From assembly GCF_004122035.1 (NCBI RefSeq), contig NZ_SAXA01000015.1, positions 1 to 64,000 on the forward strand: DNA of 64,000 nucleotides, given 5' to 3'. The notes below the pieces were generated by a model, which did no database searches, was not told the origin of the DNA, and was given only the letters and a program-made list of their open reading frames with translations. Positions 7,971-16,410 of the stretch are shown one piece after another. The position numbers and the translations under genes are program-made. The stretch's first letter is position 1. Every line of letters begins with the position of its first letter. This stretch comes from Ancylomarina salipaludis. GTDB lineage: Bacteria > Bacteroidota > Bacteroidia > Bacteroidales > Marinifilaceae.

Positions 7971-8358
7971 TGTCGTATGGGATAGCCAACAATATTACCT
8001 GCAATGAAGAGCAAGTTCGCCATCAATTTCTTATTGCAACCAGAGCAACCTTCCATCAAATATTGAAGTTGAAGCGAGAAACATCCCTGTTTCTTACCGC
8101 CATTAAATAGCTTGTACTAGGATTGATTGCTGATAAGGCTTTAATGCTGTGTTTTTCACCTAGCAACTCACCATCAACTTGCCACCAACATCCCATTATA
8201 ACCAGATCAACTTATCAGAAACGTTTCCCCAATATACGACCAACTTGCTGTTAATGTTGGTGTCTTAAGGCTCGTTGCTTAGTATTGCTAAGTTTCTTTT
8301 TGTCTCATAACTTTATTAATAATCCAACTTGACAGTATTAATATTAGTTAGAATAATA
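7971..8358. other. Gene-free region with degenerate CAACTT/CCATCAA repeats (possible origin)
   Basis: About 390 bases without a gene, directly behind the replication operon. Short related words recur on the plus strand: CCATCAA at about 8019, 8053 and 8171, and CAACTT at about 8175, 8208, 8251 and 8325. There is also an inverted pair CCAAC/GTTGG around 8250-8270. The segment to 8280 is less AT-rich than its surroundings. An iteron-type origin is a reasonable guess, but the repeats are degenerate. Confidence 0.35.
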
Positions 8359-8366
8359 TAGTTTTG
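8359..8366 (+). promoter_or_regulatory. Candidate −7 promoter box of the SF1 helicase gene
   Basis: TAGTTTTG matches TAnnTTTG, about 105 bases before the ATG at 8472. No −33 box at ideal spacing. Confidence 0.4.
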
Positions 8367-8471
8367 TGTTAAGTTACACGTGTTACTCAATAAGGAATAG
8401 AATTACGATTGTATTACAATAATGGTATATGTTGCATTATTTGGGTGTTTCGAAGAGATTATAATTGAATT

Positions 8472-11400
8472 ATGACTGAATATAAAAAAATATTATCATG
8501 CTGGCATAAATTGGAGCATTTTAGTCCAGCAGCATTACCAAAGGGAAATAATATTGCTGAATTAACAGATTCAGAACCTTGGAGAATTCCTTTAAGATCT
8601 TCTGATAAAAAGAAAACGATAGAGTATACTATTTTTCTGGGTGTATTTGATTCTTTAAATGCAACGAATTTTATTAAAGGGTATTTTAAAGATAAAGAGA
8701 AAGATGAGAATGAAAGAAACACTAAGGTTTGTTTTGCTTCCTTGAAGCTTGATATTGATGGCTACTATATTAATGACTCCCTTGGTATTTCTACATTACC
8801 TTGGGCTTTGGGCCAATTGGAAAAAGGTGAGGTGAAGTCTGATGATTGGTCAAGAAAATTTGAAAATATAAAACAAAAAGTTATTGTTGATTTTGACTAT
8901 GTTTTTAATGACCCGCTTGCGAAAGAAAGTGGTGGAGTGTGTCGATCTAAACCTTCAGTAAGTTATCTTCAGCTTAAAAATATACAGTCTAAAATTGAAA
9001 CGTTATGTGGGTGGTCTGTAAAGCCTAATAAAAGCATCTACATTAAACGAGATGAAAAGTTTATTTCTAAAAAAGAATCTATAAATAATAGTGCTACCAC
9101 TGACATTTTGAATAGCTTTTATACTAAAGATTTGGAAAGTATACTTGCTAAATTTAAGCCAGGTGATAGTCCCAAAGCATTCTTAGATTATTTGAATGGT
9201 AGTTTAGGTAAAAGTTCAAAACGAATCGATTTATCAAAAGATACTGAAGCCTTAAAAACGTCTTTGACACCTATTAATTATCCAGATGGATGTTGGCCTT
9301 CAGAATATACCCTAAGTTTAATGCAGCAATTTGCTGTTAATAATATCTTCAATAGCCTGTCTGAATCTAATCAGGAAGGGATTTTTTCAGTAAATGGCCC
9401 ACCGGGAACAGGAAAAACGACTTTATTAAGAGATATTGTAGCACCTATTGTTGTAAAAAGAGCTAAAGCTCTCTCTAAAATTGAAAATCCTTCAGATGCT
9501 TTTACAAAAGTTGGACAAGTAGGTATAAATGAGAATTTTTCAGCTTTTGTTTATGCACCCGCCACAGAACTAACGAACGCTGGTATGGTTGTGGCTTCTT
9601 CAAACAATGGGGCAGTAGAAAATATATCAAAAGAGTTACCATTAAAAAAAGAAGCTTCGCCATTTTCTCATCAAATTAGTTATTTCAAGAAGGTTGCTGA
9701 AAATTGTATCAATGAGGATAATTGGGGGTTAATTTCGGCTGTATTAGGTAATAAACAAAACAGGAATGATTTAGTTAGTAACTTATGGTTTAATAAAGAC
9801 TTTACAGATTTACAGAAAACTCTAAAATTGAACAAGGTTGATGACAGTTCAGAATGGGATAATATAGTTTCAGTTTTTAATTTAAAACTCGATGCAGTTG
9901 CTCAGGAAAAACTGAGATTGGAAAAATTTAAGATTGAATACGAAGATTATGAAGAGACATTAAGATTAAAAAATCAATTTGAAAGAGAGGTAAAGGAATA
10001 TCAATTAAAATGTACGACAGCTTCAGGAGAGTTAAAAAAGGAACAGAATACTGTTGATAGATTAAAACAGTCTAAAAATGAGGCATTAAATGAGCTTACA
10101 ATAATTCAATCAAATAAACCAAATTTCTTTGTCTATTGGTTTAATAAGAGAATAAGAAAGGAATATCAATCATCACTACAGACTATATTGAATGAATACA
10201 ACAGCATCAGTAGTGAACTAAGAGAACAAAAAGTCGCTTTGCATGAGGTTGATGTCTTATTTAATGAGTTAAAGGCTGTGTACGATAAGTTTTCAAATGA
10301 ACTTTTAAAAACAGAAAAGGTGTTTGAGATACTTGAATGTAAAACCTTGCAAGCAAGAGAAGAACTGAAACAAAATTATGCTGATAATGAATTTTGGGCA
10401 AATGTTGAATCTAAAAACTCACAGCAATCTTGTCCTTGGTATTCGGACAATCTAAAAAAACTACAGTCTGAATTATTTATTTTAGCATTAAAATTGAATG
10501 AACAATTTATTTTAAATGCAAACTCTACTTCAAGCAGAATATCAACAACACTTGCAGGTTTTTTTGAATATCTAAAAGGTAATACCAATGCTTCTAAAGA
10601 GGAAGTGAAAGCCATGTGGGATACATTCTTTATGGTTATTCCGGTTATTTCAACAACATTTGCATCAGTTCAAACCATGTTTAAAGATCTAGATAAAGAA
10701 GATATCCCTTGGTTGTTTATAGATGAAGCAGGACAAGCCATACCGCAGGCTGCAGCAGGTGCGATTTGGCGTTCAAAAAGAGTTGCGGTAGTTGGAGACC
10801 CATTCCAAATTGAACCAGTTGTTACAGTACCAAGTGCGCTCACAAATAATATTAGCAAATATTTTGATCTAAATAAGTCACAAATAAGTACTGAATTATC
10901 TGTGCAGTCAATGGCTGATAGAATCAATCCTTGGGGCTCGTTTTTAAATATAAATGGGGAAGATGTTTGGATTGGTATACCATTAAGGGTACATAGAAGA
11001 TGTCTGAGTCCTATGTTCGATATCTCAAATCAGATAGCTTATGATAATACAATGTTTTCAGCTACGGCTATGCCTAAATCAATTAGGGTAAACTTTGAAA
11101 GTTCTTTTATTCATTGTGAAGGAAGTGTAGAAGGAAGACATTTCGTTGAGGAACAGGCTAGTGTTATAAAAGATTTGTTAATTAGAGAAATTGAAGCTGT
11201 ACATCAACTTCCAGATATTTTTGTTATCACTCCATTTAGTGAGATTAGTTATAAATTAAATTCGTATTTATTTAAGCCATTAATAAATGAAATAAAAAAA
11301 TACGATGAGAATATGGATAGCCACATTATGGGTGATTGGTTGAAAACACATATAGGAACTGTTCATACATTTCAAGGTAAACAGGCAGAAGGAGTAATAC

Positions 11401-11597
11401 TGTGTTTGGGCTTAGACCAAAAATCAAAAGGTGCAGCCCGATGGGCCTCAATGAAACCAAATTTATTAAATGTGGCTATTACAAGAGCTAAATTTAGATT
11501 TATAGCTATTGGTGATGAAAATATCTGGCTTAAGCAAGCCTATTTTAGGGAGTTGAAAAAAATGAAATTAAGTGTTGAGAACCATTGCGTACAGTAA
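8472..11597 (+). CDS. Large SF1 (UPF1/Dna2-like) helicase, 1041 aa
   Basis: Superfamily 1B helicase motifs are complete. Walker A is NGPPGTGKTT near residues 308-317, motif II is DEAGQA near 751, and GDPFQIEPV is motif III. VHTFQGKQAEGV is motif V and NVAITRAKFRF motif VI. About 300 residues before the ATPase have no family I recognise. A charged region of about 190 residues (470-660) between motifs I and II looks coiled-coil. No nuclease or PLD domain is seen at the C-terminus (so not a Mokosh fusion). Alone between its own promoter and terminator at the start of the cargo, it is probably a single-gene defence or DNA/RNA processing factor. Which substrate it acts on cannot be told. Confidence 0.85.
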   Translation: MTEYKKILSCWHKLEHFSPAALPKGNNIAELTDSEPWRIPLRSSDKKKTIEYTIFLGVFDSLNATNFIKGYFKDKEKDENERNTKVCFASLKLDIDGYYINDSLGISTLPWALGQLEKGEVKSDDWSRKFENIKQKVIVDFDYVFNDPLAKESGGVCRSKPSVSYLQLKNIQSKIETLCGWSVKPNKSIYIKRDEKFISKKESINNSATTDILNSFYTKDLESILAKFKPGDSPKAFLDYLNGSLGKSSKRIDLSKDTEALKTSLTPINYPDGCWPSEYTLSLMQQFAVNNIFNSLSESNQEGIFSVNGPPGTGKTTLLRDIVAPIVVKRAKALSKIENPSDAFTKVGQVGINENFSAFVYAPATELTNAGMVVASSNNGAVENISKELPLKKEASPFSHQISYFKKVAENCINEDNWGLISAVLGNKQNRNDLVSNLWFNKDFTDLQKTLKLNKVDDSSEWDNIVSVFNLKLDAVAQEKLRLEKFKIEYEDYEETLRLKNQFEREVKEYQLKCTTASGELKKEQNTVDRLKQSKNEALNELTIIQSNKPNFFVYWFNKRIRKEYQSSLQTILNEYNSISSELREQKVALHEVDVLFNELKAVYDKFSNELLKTEKVFEILECKTLQAREELKQNYADNEFWANVESKNSQQSCPWYSDNLKKLQSELFILALKLNEQFILNANSTSSRISTTLAGFFEYLKGNTNASKEEVKAMWDTFFMVIPVISTTFASVQTMFKDLDKEDIPWLFIDEAGQAIPQAAAGAIWRSKRVAVVGDPFQIEPVVTVPSALTNNISKYFDLNKSQISTELSVQSMADRINPWGSFLNINGEDVWIGIPLRVHRRCLSPMFDISNQIAYDNTMFSATAMPKSIRVNFESSFIHCEGSVEGRHFVEEQASVIKDLLIREIEAVHQLPDIFVITPFSEISYKLNSYLFKPLINEIKKYDENMDSHIMGDWLKTHIGTVHTFQGKQAEGVILCLGLDQKSKGAARWASMKPNLLNVAITRAKFRFIAIGDENIWLKQAYFRELKKMKLSVENHCVQ

Positions 11598-11648
11598 TCT
11601 TTTCTTGTTTGCCAATGAGTTATTTGATATTTGTCTAAACCTAATTGT

Positions 11649-11676
11649 ACCCCGTGATACGTTACGGGGTTCTTTT
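11649..11676 (+). terminator. Terminator after the helicase gene
   Basis: ACCCCGT (11649-11655) pairs with ACGGGGT (11664-11670) around an 8-base loop, followed by TCTTTT. The rest of the 250-base gap before hsdM is AT-rich with no clear gene. Confidence 0.65.
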
Positions 11677-11847
11677 ATTCGTACTAAGTAAACCCTAAAA
11701 CAATATTTGTGGGGTATTGTCAGTGGATCAGATTATTACAATTGTTTTCATTTAAAACTTCAACTTGACAGCCTTGACAAGCTTTTGTTTCCTTCCTTTT
11801 TCTTAACTTGCAATCTTAAATTGGAAATTAACAATAAGATATTATAG

Positions 11848-13413
11848 ATGGCGAAAAAGGCTACAGCTAAGAAGCAGAAGAGTATGGAAGAAACCCTTTG
11901 GGATTCGGCCAATAAATTGAGGGGAACGGTAGAAAGTAGCGAATACAAGCACGTTGTATTAGGCTTGATTTTCTTAAAGTTTGTAAGCGATAAGTTTGAA
12001 GAGAGGCGAAAGGAAATGATAGCTGATGGTGAACAGGATTTCCTTGAAATGAAGGAGTTTTATGCGAGCAAAAACGTATTCTTTTTACCAGAAGAAAGCC
12101 GTTGGAGCTATATCATTAAAAATGGCAAGCAGGATGATATTGCATTAAAGATAGATACCGCATTACATACCATAGAGAAGAATAACCCTACACTAAAAGG
12201 GGCATTGCCCGATAACTATTTCTCTCGTTTAAACTTGGATGTAAGTAAGCTTTCAGCTTTACTCGACACCATTAACGATATTAATACAATCAAGGACAAA
12301 AAAGTTGATATAATTGGTAAGATATATCAATACTTCCTTAAGAAGTTTGCAATAGCCGAAGGAAAAGGGAAAGGAGAGTTCTACACCCCTGATAGTATCG
12401 TAAATCTTATTGCCGAAATGATTGAACCATTCAAAGGTATTATTTACGACCCTGCTTGTGGTTCTGGAGGTATGTTTGTACAGTCGATAAAATTTATTGA
12501 AAGCCATCACGGAAATAAAAAAGAAGTTAGCATTTACGGACAGGAATATACATCCGCAACTCATAAACTGGCAAAAATGAACTTGGCCATTCGTGGTATT
12601 GCTGCCAATTTTGGTGCTGTACCTGCCGATACATTTGGAAAAGACCAGCATAAAGATCTTAAGGCCGATTATATCATGGCCAATCCACCTTTTAATCAAA
12701 AGGATTGGAGGGCTGCCGATGAATTGACTGACGACCCTCGTTGGGCAGGTTACGATACACCACCGAAAAGCAATGCCAACTATGCTTGGATACTTAATAT
12801 GGTGAGTAAGCTTTCGCAAAATGGAGTGGCAGGTTTTATCCTAGCCAATGGAGCTTTATCTGGCGGTGGTGAAGAATACAAGATTCGTAAACAGCTTATT
12901 GAAAATAATTTGGTAGAAGCCATTGTCATTTTACCACGTAACATGTTTTATACCACTGATATTAGCGTAACGCTTTGGATTTTAAACCATAATAAAACTG
13001 AAAGAGTAGTTGAATTGCCCGATGAAACTCGCAACTACCGCCTACGTGAAGAAGAAATCCTTTTTATGGATTTACGCCAGGAAGGCGAACCTTTTGAAAA
13101 AAAATATATACAATTTAATGAAGAGCATATAAGCAAATTTGCTGCTACATATCACGACTGGCAACAAAACTCTGATTTTGAAAACGTGCCAGAATATTGT
13201 TATGGTGCAACCAAAACTGAAGTAGCTGCAAAAGATTACTCGCTTGTTCCTAGTAAGTATATTGAATTTGTAAATCGTGATGAGAATATTGATTTCGACA
13301 CAAAAATGACAACTCTTCAAACTGAGTTTTCAGAACTATTAGAAGCTGAAGAAAAATCGAAAGCTGATTTATTAAATGTATTTAAAGAGTTGGGATATGA
13401 AGTCAAATTATAA
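11848..13413 (+). CDS. hsdM: Type I restriction-modification methyltransferase subunit HsdM, 521 aa
   Basis: N6-adenine methyltransferase of the type I complex, acting with HsdS on host DNA. The N-terminal helical domain (KLRGTVESSEYKHVVLGLIF) is typical. Motif I DPACGSGGMF lies at residues 201-210 and motif IV NPPF at 279-282. Length is normal. It is first in a nine-gene co-directional run reaching 27203. Its last codons overlap hsdS. Base composition is higher in GC than the nested genes (27 of 60 in 12661-12720). Confidence 0.96.
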   Translation: MAKKATAKKQKSMEETLWDSANKLRGTVESSEYKHVVLGLIFLKFVSDKFEERRKEMIADGEQDFLEMKEFYASKNVFFLPEESRWSYIIKNGKQDDIALKIDTALHTIEKNNPTLKGALPDNYFSRLNLDVSKLSALLDTINDINTIKDKKVDIIGKIYQYFLKKFAIAEGKGKGEFYTPDSIVNLIAEMIEPFKGIIYDPACGSGGMFVQSIKFIESHHGNKKEVSIYGQEYTSATHKLAKMNLAIRGIAANFGAVPADTFGKDQHKDLKADYIMANPPFNQKDWRAADELTDDPRWAGYDTPPKSNANYAWILNMVSKLSQNGVAGFILANGALSGGGEEYKIRKQLIENNLVEAIVILPRNMFYTTDISVTLWILNHNKTERVVELPDETRNYRLREEEILFMDLRQEGEPFEKKYIQFNEEHISKFAATYHDWQQNSDFENVPEYCYGATKTEVAAKDYSLVPSKYIEFVNRDENIDFDTKMTTLQTEFSELLEAEEKSKADLLNVFKELGYEVKL

Positions 13414-14566
13414 GCAGCTTAGAGAATACATTAGACCAGTTGATGTTAGAAATAAGAAACTTGAGGTAGATTTATTATTAGGAGTAAGTGTTCAGAAGGT
13501 TTTCATTCCATCAATTGCAAATACTGTAGGTACAGATTTTAAGAAATATAAAATAGTAAAAAGGAAGCAGTTTACCTATATTCCTGACACTTCTAGACGT
13601 GGGGATAAAATTGGTCTGGCGATGTTAGAAGACCATGATATAGCTTTAGTTTCACAGGCATATAGTGTTTTTGATATTATAGATCATGATAAGCTTGACC
13701 CAGAATACCTAATGATGTGGTTTCGGAGACCCGAATTTGACCGCTATGCTCGCTATAAATCACATGGAAGTGTTCGTGAAATATTTGATTGGGAAGAAAT
13801 GTGTGAAGTCGAACTCCCCATCCCCTCAATCGAAAAGCAAAGAGAAATAGTAAAAGAATACAACACCGTAGTTAACCGCATAAAACTAAACGAGCAACTC
13901 AACCAAAAGCTCGAAGAAACTGCACAGGCTTTGTTTAAGAATTGGTTTGTTGATGGCACCAATGAAGATTTAATGGATTTAGATAGTTATATTGAATTTA
14001 ATCCTAAACATTTAATCAAAAAGAATACTGTAGTAAGCTATATTGAAATGGCTGACGTACAGGAAAGTGCAATGAGCATTAAAAAAAATATAAAAAGGGA
14101 ATTTACTTCAGGTTCAAAATTTAAAAACGAAGATACACTTTTAGCAAGGATTACACCTTGCTTAGAGAATGGAAAAACAGCTTTTGTTGACTGTTTGGTA
14201 GATAATGAAGTTGCATATGGTTCTACAGAATTTATCGTTATGAGAGCCAAAAAAGCAATTAGTCCATACTGGGTATATTGCTTAGCTAAAGATGATATGT
14301 TTAGAACTTATGCTATAAGTAGTATGGTTGGTTCATCTGGAAGACAAAGGGTTCATAGTGATTACTTGAAAGAATACAAGATTGCCTCATTTACTCATGA
14401 GAAAATGCAATCTTTTCATACTAAAGCCAAACCAATTTTTGAACAAATAAAAGTTAGAGCTAGTGAAACTAAATTATTGGTCGATATGAAGGGATTACTA
14501 CTCTCAAAAATGACCAAAGTAGAGGCCGAAGAGAATACTTATACAACAACTACAATTGCGGATTAG
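13397..14566 (+). CDS. hsdS: Type I specificity subunit HsdS, 389 aa
   Basis: Supplies the two target-recognition domains that set the DNA sequence bound. TRD1 covers about residues 1-130, then a central conserved helical region (IEKQREIV, then ETAQALFKNWF), TRD2 about 195-345, and a C-terminal helix. I chose the ATG at 13397, giving a 17-base overlap with hsdM; an upstream in-frame start at 13376 would add seven residues. The two TRD regions are visibly AT-richer than the central region (14 and 19 GC of 60 versus 25 of 60 in hand-counted lines), as expected for exchanged TRDs. Confidence 0.93.
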   Translation: MKSNYKQLREYIRPVDVRNKKLEVDLLLGVSVQKVFIPSIANTVGTDFKKYKIVKRKQFTYIPDTSRRGDKIGLAMLEDHDIALVSQAYSVFDIIDHDKLDPEYLMMWFRRPEFDRYARYKSHGSVREIFDWEEMCEVELPIPSIEKQREIVKEYNTVVNRIKLNEQLNQKLEETAQALFKNWFVDGTNEDLMDLDSYIEFNPKHLIKKNTVVSYIEMADVQESAMSIKKNIKREFTSGSKFKNEDTLLARITPCLENGKTAFVDCLVDNEVAYGSTEFIVMRAKKAISPYWVYCLAKDDMFRTYAISSMVGSSGRQRVHSDYLKEYKIASFTHEKMQSFHTKAKPIFEQIKVRASETKLLVDMKGLLLSKMTKVEAEENTYTTTTIAD

Positions 14567-14570
14567 ACAT

Positions 14571-16406
14571 ATGGGGATATTATTAAAACAAATACGAATT
14601 CACGGATTTAGAGGATTAGATAATATTGAAGTTGATTTTCTGCCAACAACGGTATTGGTTGGTACAAATAATGCTGGAAAAACAACTCTATTAAGAGCAT
14701 TACAGCTTGCACTATCTAATTCACATCAAATCTCGGATGATGATTTTTTCTTCTCGGATGATGTCCTTAGAGATAAAATTATAGTAGATCTGCTTTTTAT
14801 TAGTGTAAATGATGCAGGAGAGCAGGTAAATATATTTGAAGACAAGTGGGCTACAGTCTTTACCGAGAATAGAATATCCCTTGATAGTGATGGTAATCAA
14901 ACTCTTTCCTTTAGAACCATAATCGAAGAGAACTTAATACGTAAGACATATAGAAAGAAACAGTTTGTTATAGATGAGTGGAATGAATTTATATCAGAAG
15001 ATGGAACTCACTGGTATGAGAATGAATATGATAATGAACTTAGTTTCTACTTTGATGAAATTCCTTTTTTCTATTTAGATGCCAATAGAGATATTCTTGA
15101 TGACTTAAAATCTAAAACCTCATATCTAGGTAAAATTTTATCATCAATTAATTATGAAGATGGAGATAAAGAGTTAATCGAGGGATTAATAAGAGATTTA
15201 AATAAAGAAACAATAGAGCGTAGTGAGGTTCTAACAAATCTACATACGACTCTAGAGGAGTTGGATACTGCAATGGATAATCCCAATAGTACTGTTGATA
15301 TTACTCCTTTCACAAAGAAATTACGAGATTTAAATAAAGGTGTAAAAATTAATTACTCCCAGTTTGCTATGGAATATCATGGAATGGGAACACGAAGTTG
15401 GTCTTCGTTATTAATTTTAAAAGCTTTCATTTTACAGAACATGAATTTGGCAAATGAAGGTCAAGTAGCATACTATCCTATTATTGCAATTGAAGAACCA
15501 GAATCCCACTTACATCCTAACGCTCAGAAAAAATTATATTCTCAAATAAATAATATTGTTGGGCAAAAGATTGTTTCAACTCATTCTACATACATAGCTG
15601 GTAGTGCCAAAATAAAAGAAATCAGAAGTATAGTAAAAAAAGACAATTCAACCTTAATTGGAAAGATTGTTGAAGATGAGTTGACAACAGAAGAAATTAG
15701 AAAAATTAGCCGACAGGTTATTAATACTAGAGGTGAATTGTACTTTTCTAAGGTTATTATTTTATGTGAAGGAGAAACTGAAGAACAAGCATTACCACTA
15801 TTACTAAAAAAACATTTCTCTAAAAGCATCGTAGAGCTAGGAATTGATATTGTTGGAATTTCGGGAGGTGGAAATTATTTTCCTTTTATATATTTTTTGA
15901 AGAATTTAAATATTAAATGGTTTATCTTAAGTGATGGTGAATCTGATATTATAAAAAAAATAAAGAAAGATTATAAGAAACTATCGAAATCTACTGATCA
16001 TGTAAATGACATAGTATTACCTGATAATATAATTCATTTTGAAAATGAAGATGATTTTGAATCTTATATGCTAAAAAATGGTTATCAGGAAGAAATAGAA
16101 TCCTGTCTAGAAACTATTTTGAATACGGATGATTTGGATGAGTTAATTGCTAATAAGAATGGAAGTTCTAAAGGTAGAATTAGAACTGATGATGTTTGTG
16201 AAACTTGTGTGCAAAATATTTTTGTTGAAGACCTTCGTGATTATAATGGTGCTGAAGGTAGAGTGAGAGCTTTGAATGATTTGTTATCTCATAACAAAAC
16301 GAAATACCCTAGCGTATTATCTGAATTAATATATAATTCAGATAAGGATTTACCACCTAAAATTGTAGATTTATTTAATAAAGTAAATGAAATCTTAAAT
16401 CCATAG
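14571..16406 (+). CDS. OLD-family ATPase-nuclease, GajA-like, 611 aa
   Basis: N-terminal ABC-type ATPase with Walker A GTNNAGKTT at residues 31-39, Walker B IAIEEPESHLHP near 305, and STHS downstream. The C-terminal TOPRIM nuclease has CEGETEEQ (Glu400) and SDGESD (Asp455, Asp459). This is the layout of class 2 OLD enzymes and of GajA, the nicking nuclease of Gabija. I prefer the ATG at 14571 to an upstream TTG. The UvrD-like gene starts four bases after the stop, the standard GajA-GajB order. The pair sits between hsdS and hsdR, and its codon use is AT-richer than theirs. Confidence 0.88.
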   Translation: MGILLKQIRIHGFRGLDNIEVDFLPTTVLVGTNNAGKTTLLRALQLALSNSHQISDDDFFFSDDVLRDKIIVDLLFISVNDAGEQVNIFEDKWATVFTENRISLDSDGNQTLSFRTIIEENLIRKTYRKKQFVIDEWNEFISEDGTHWYENEYDNELSFYFDEIPFFYLDANRDILDDLKSKTSYLGKILSSINYEDGDKELIEGLIRDLNKETIERSEVLTNLHTTLEELDTAMDNPNSTVDITPFTKKLRDLNKGVKINYSQFAMEYHGMGTRSWSSLLILKAFILQNMNLANEGQVAYYPIIAIEEPESHLHPNAQKKLYSQINNIVGQKIVSTHSTYIAGSAKIKEIRSIVKKDNSTLIGKIVEDELTTEEIRKISRQVINTRGELYFSKVIILCEGETEEQALPLLLKKHFSKSIVELGIDIVGISGGGNYFPFIYFLKNLNIKWFILSDGESDIIKKIKKDYKKLSKSTDHVNDIVLPDNIIHFENEDDFESYMLKNGYQEEIESCLETILNTDDLDELIANKNGSSKGRIRTDDVCETCVQNIFVEDLRDYNGAEGRVRALNDLLSHNKTKYPSVLSELIYNSDKDLPPKIVDLFNKVNEILNP

Positions 16407-16410
16407 CATA

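Noticed and set aside
8472-11597. Mokosh-type helicase with PLD nuclease
   Set aside because: The protein ends soon after motif VI and shows no HxK-type PLD motif; no kinase or PLD partner gene.
13397-14566. Phase-variable, inverting hsdS locus
   Set aside because: Only one hsdS gene, no inverted repeats and no second recombinase beside it.
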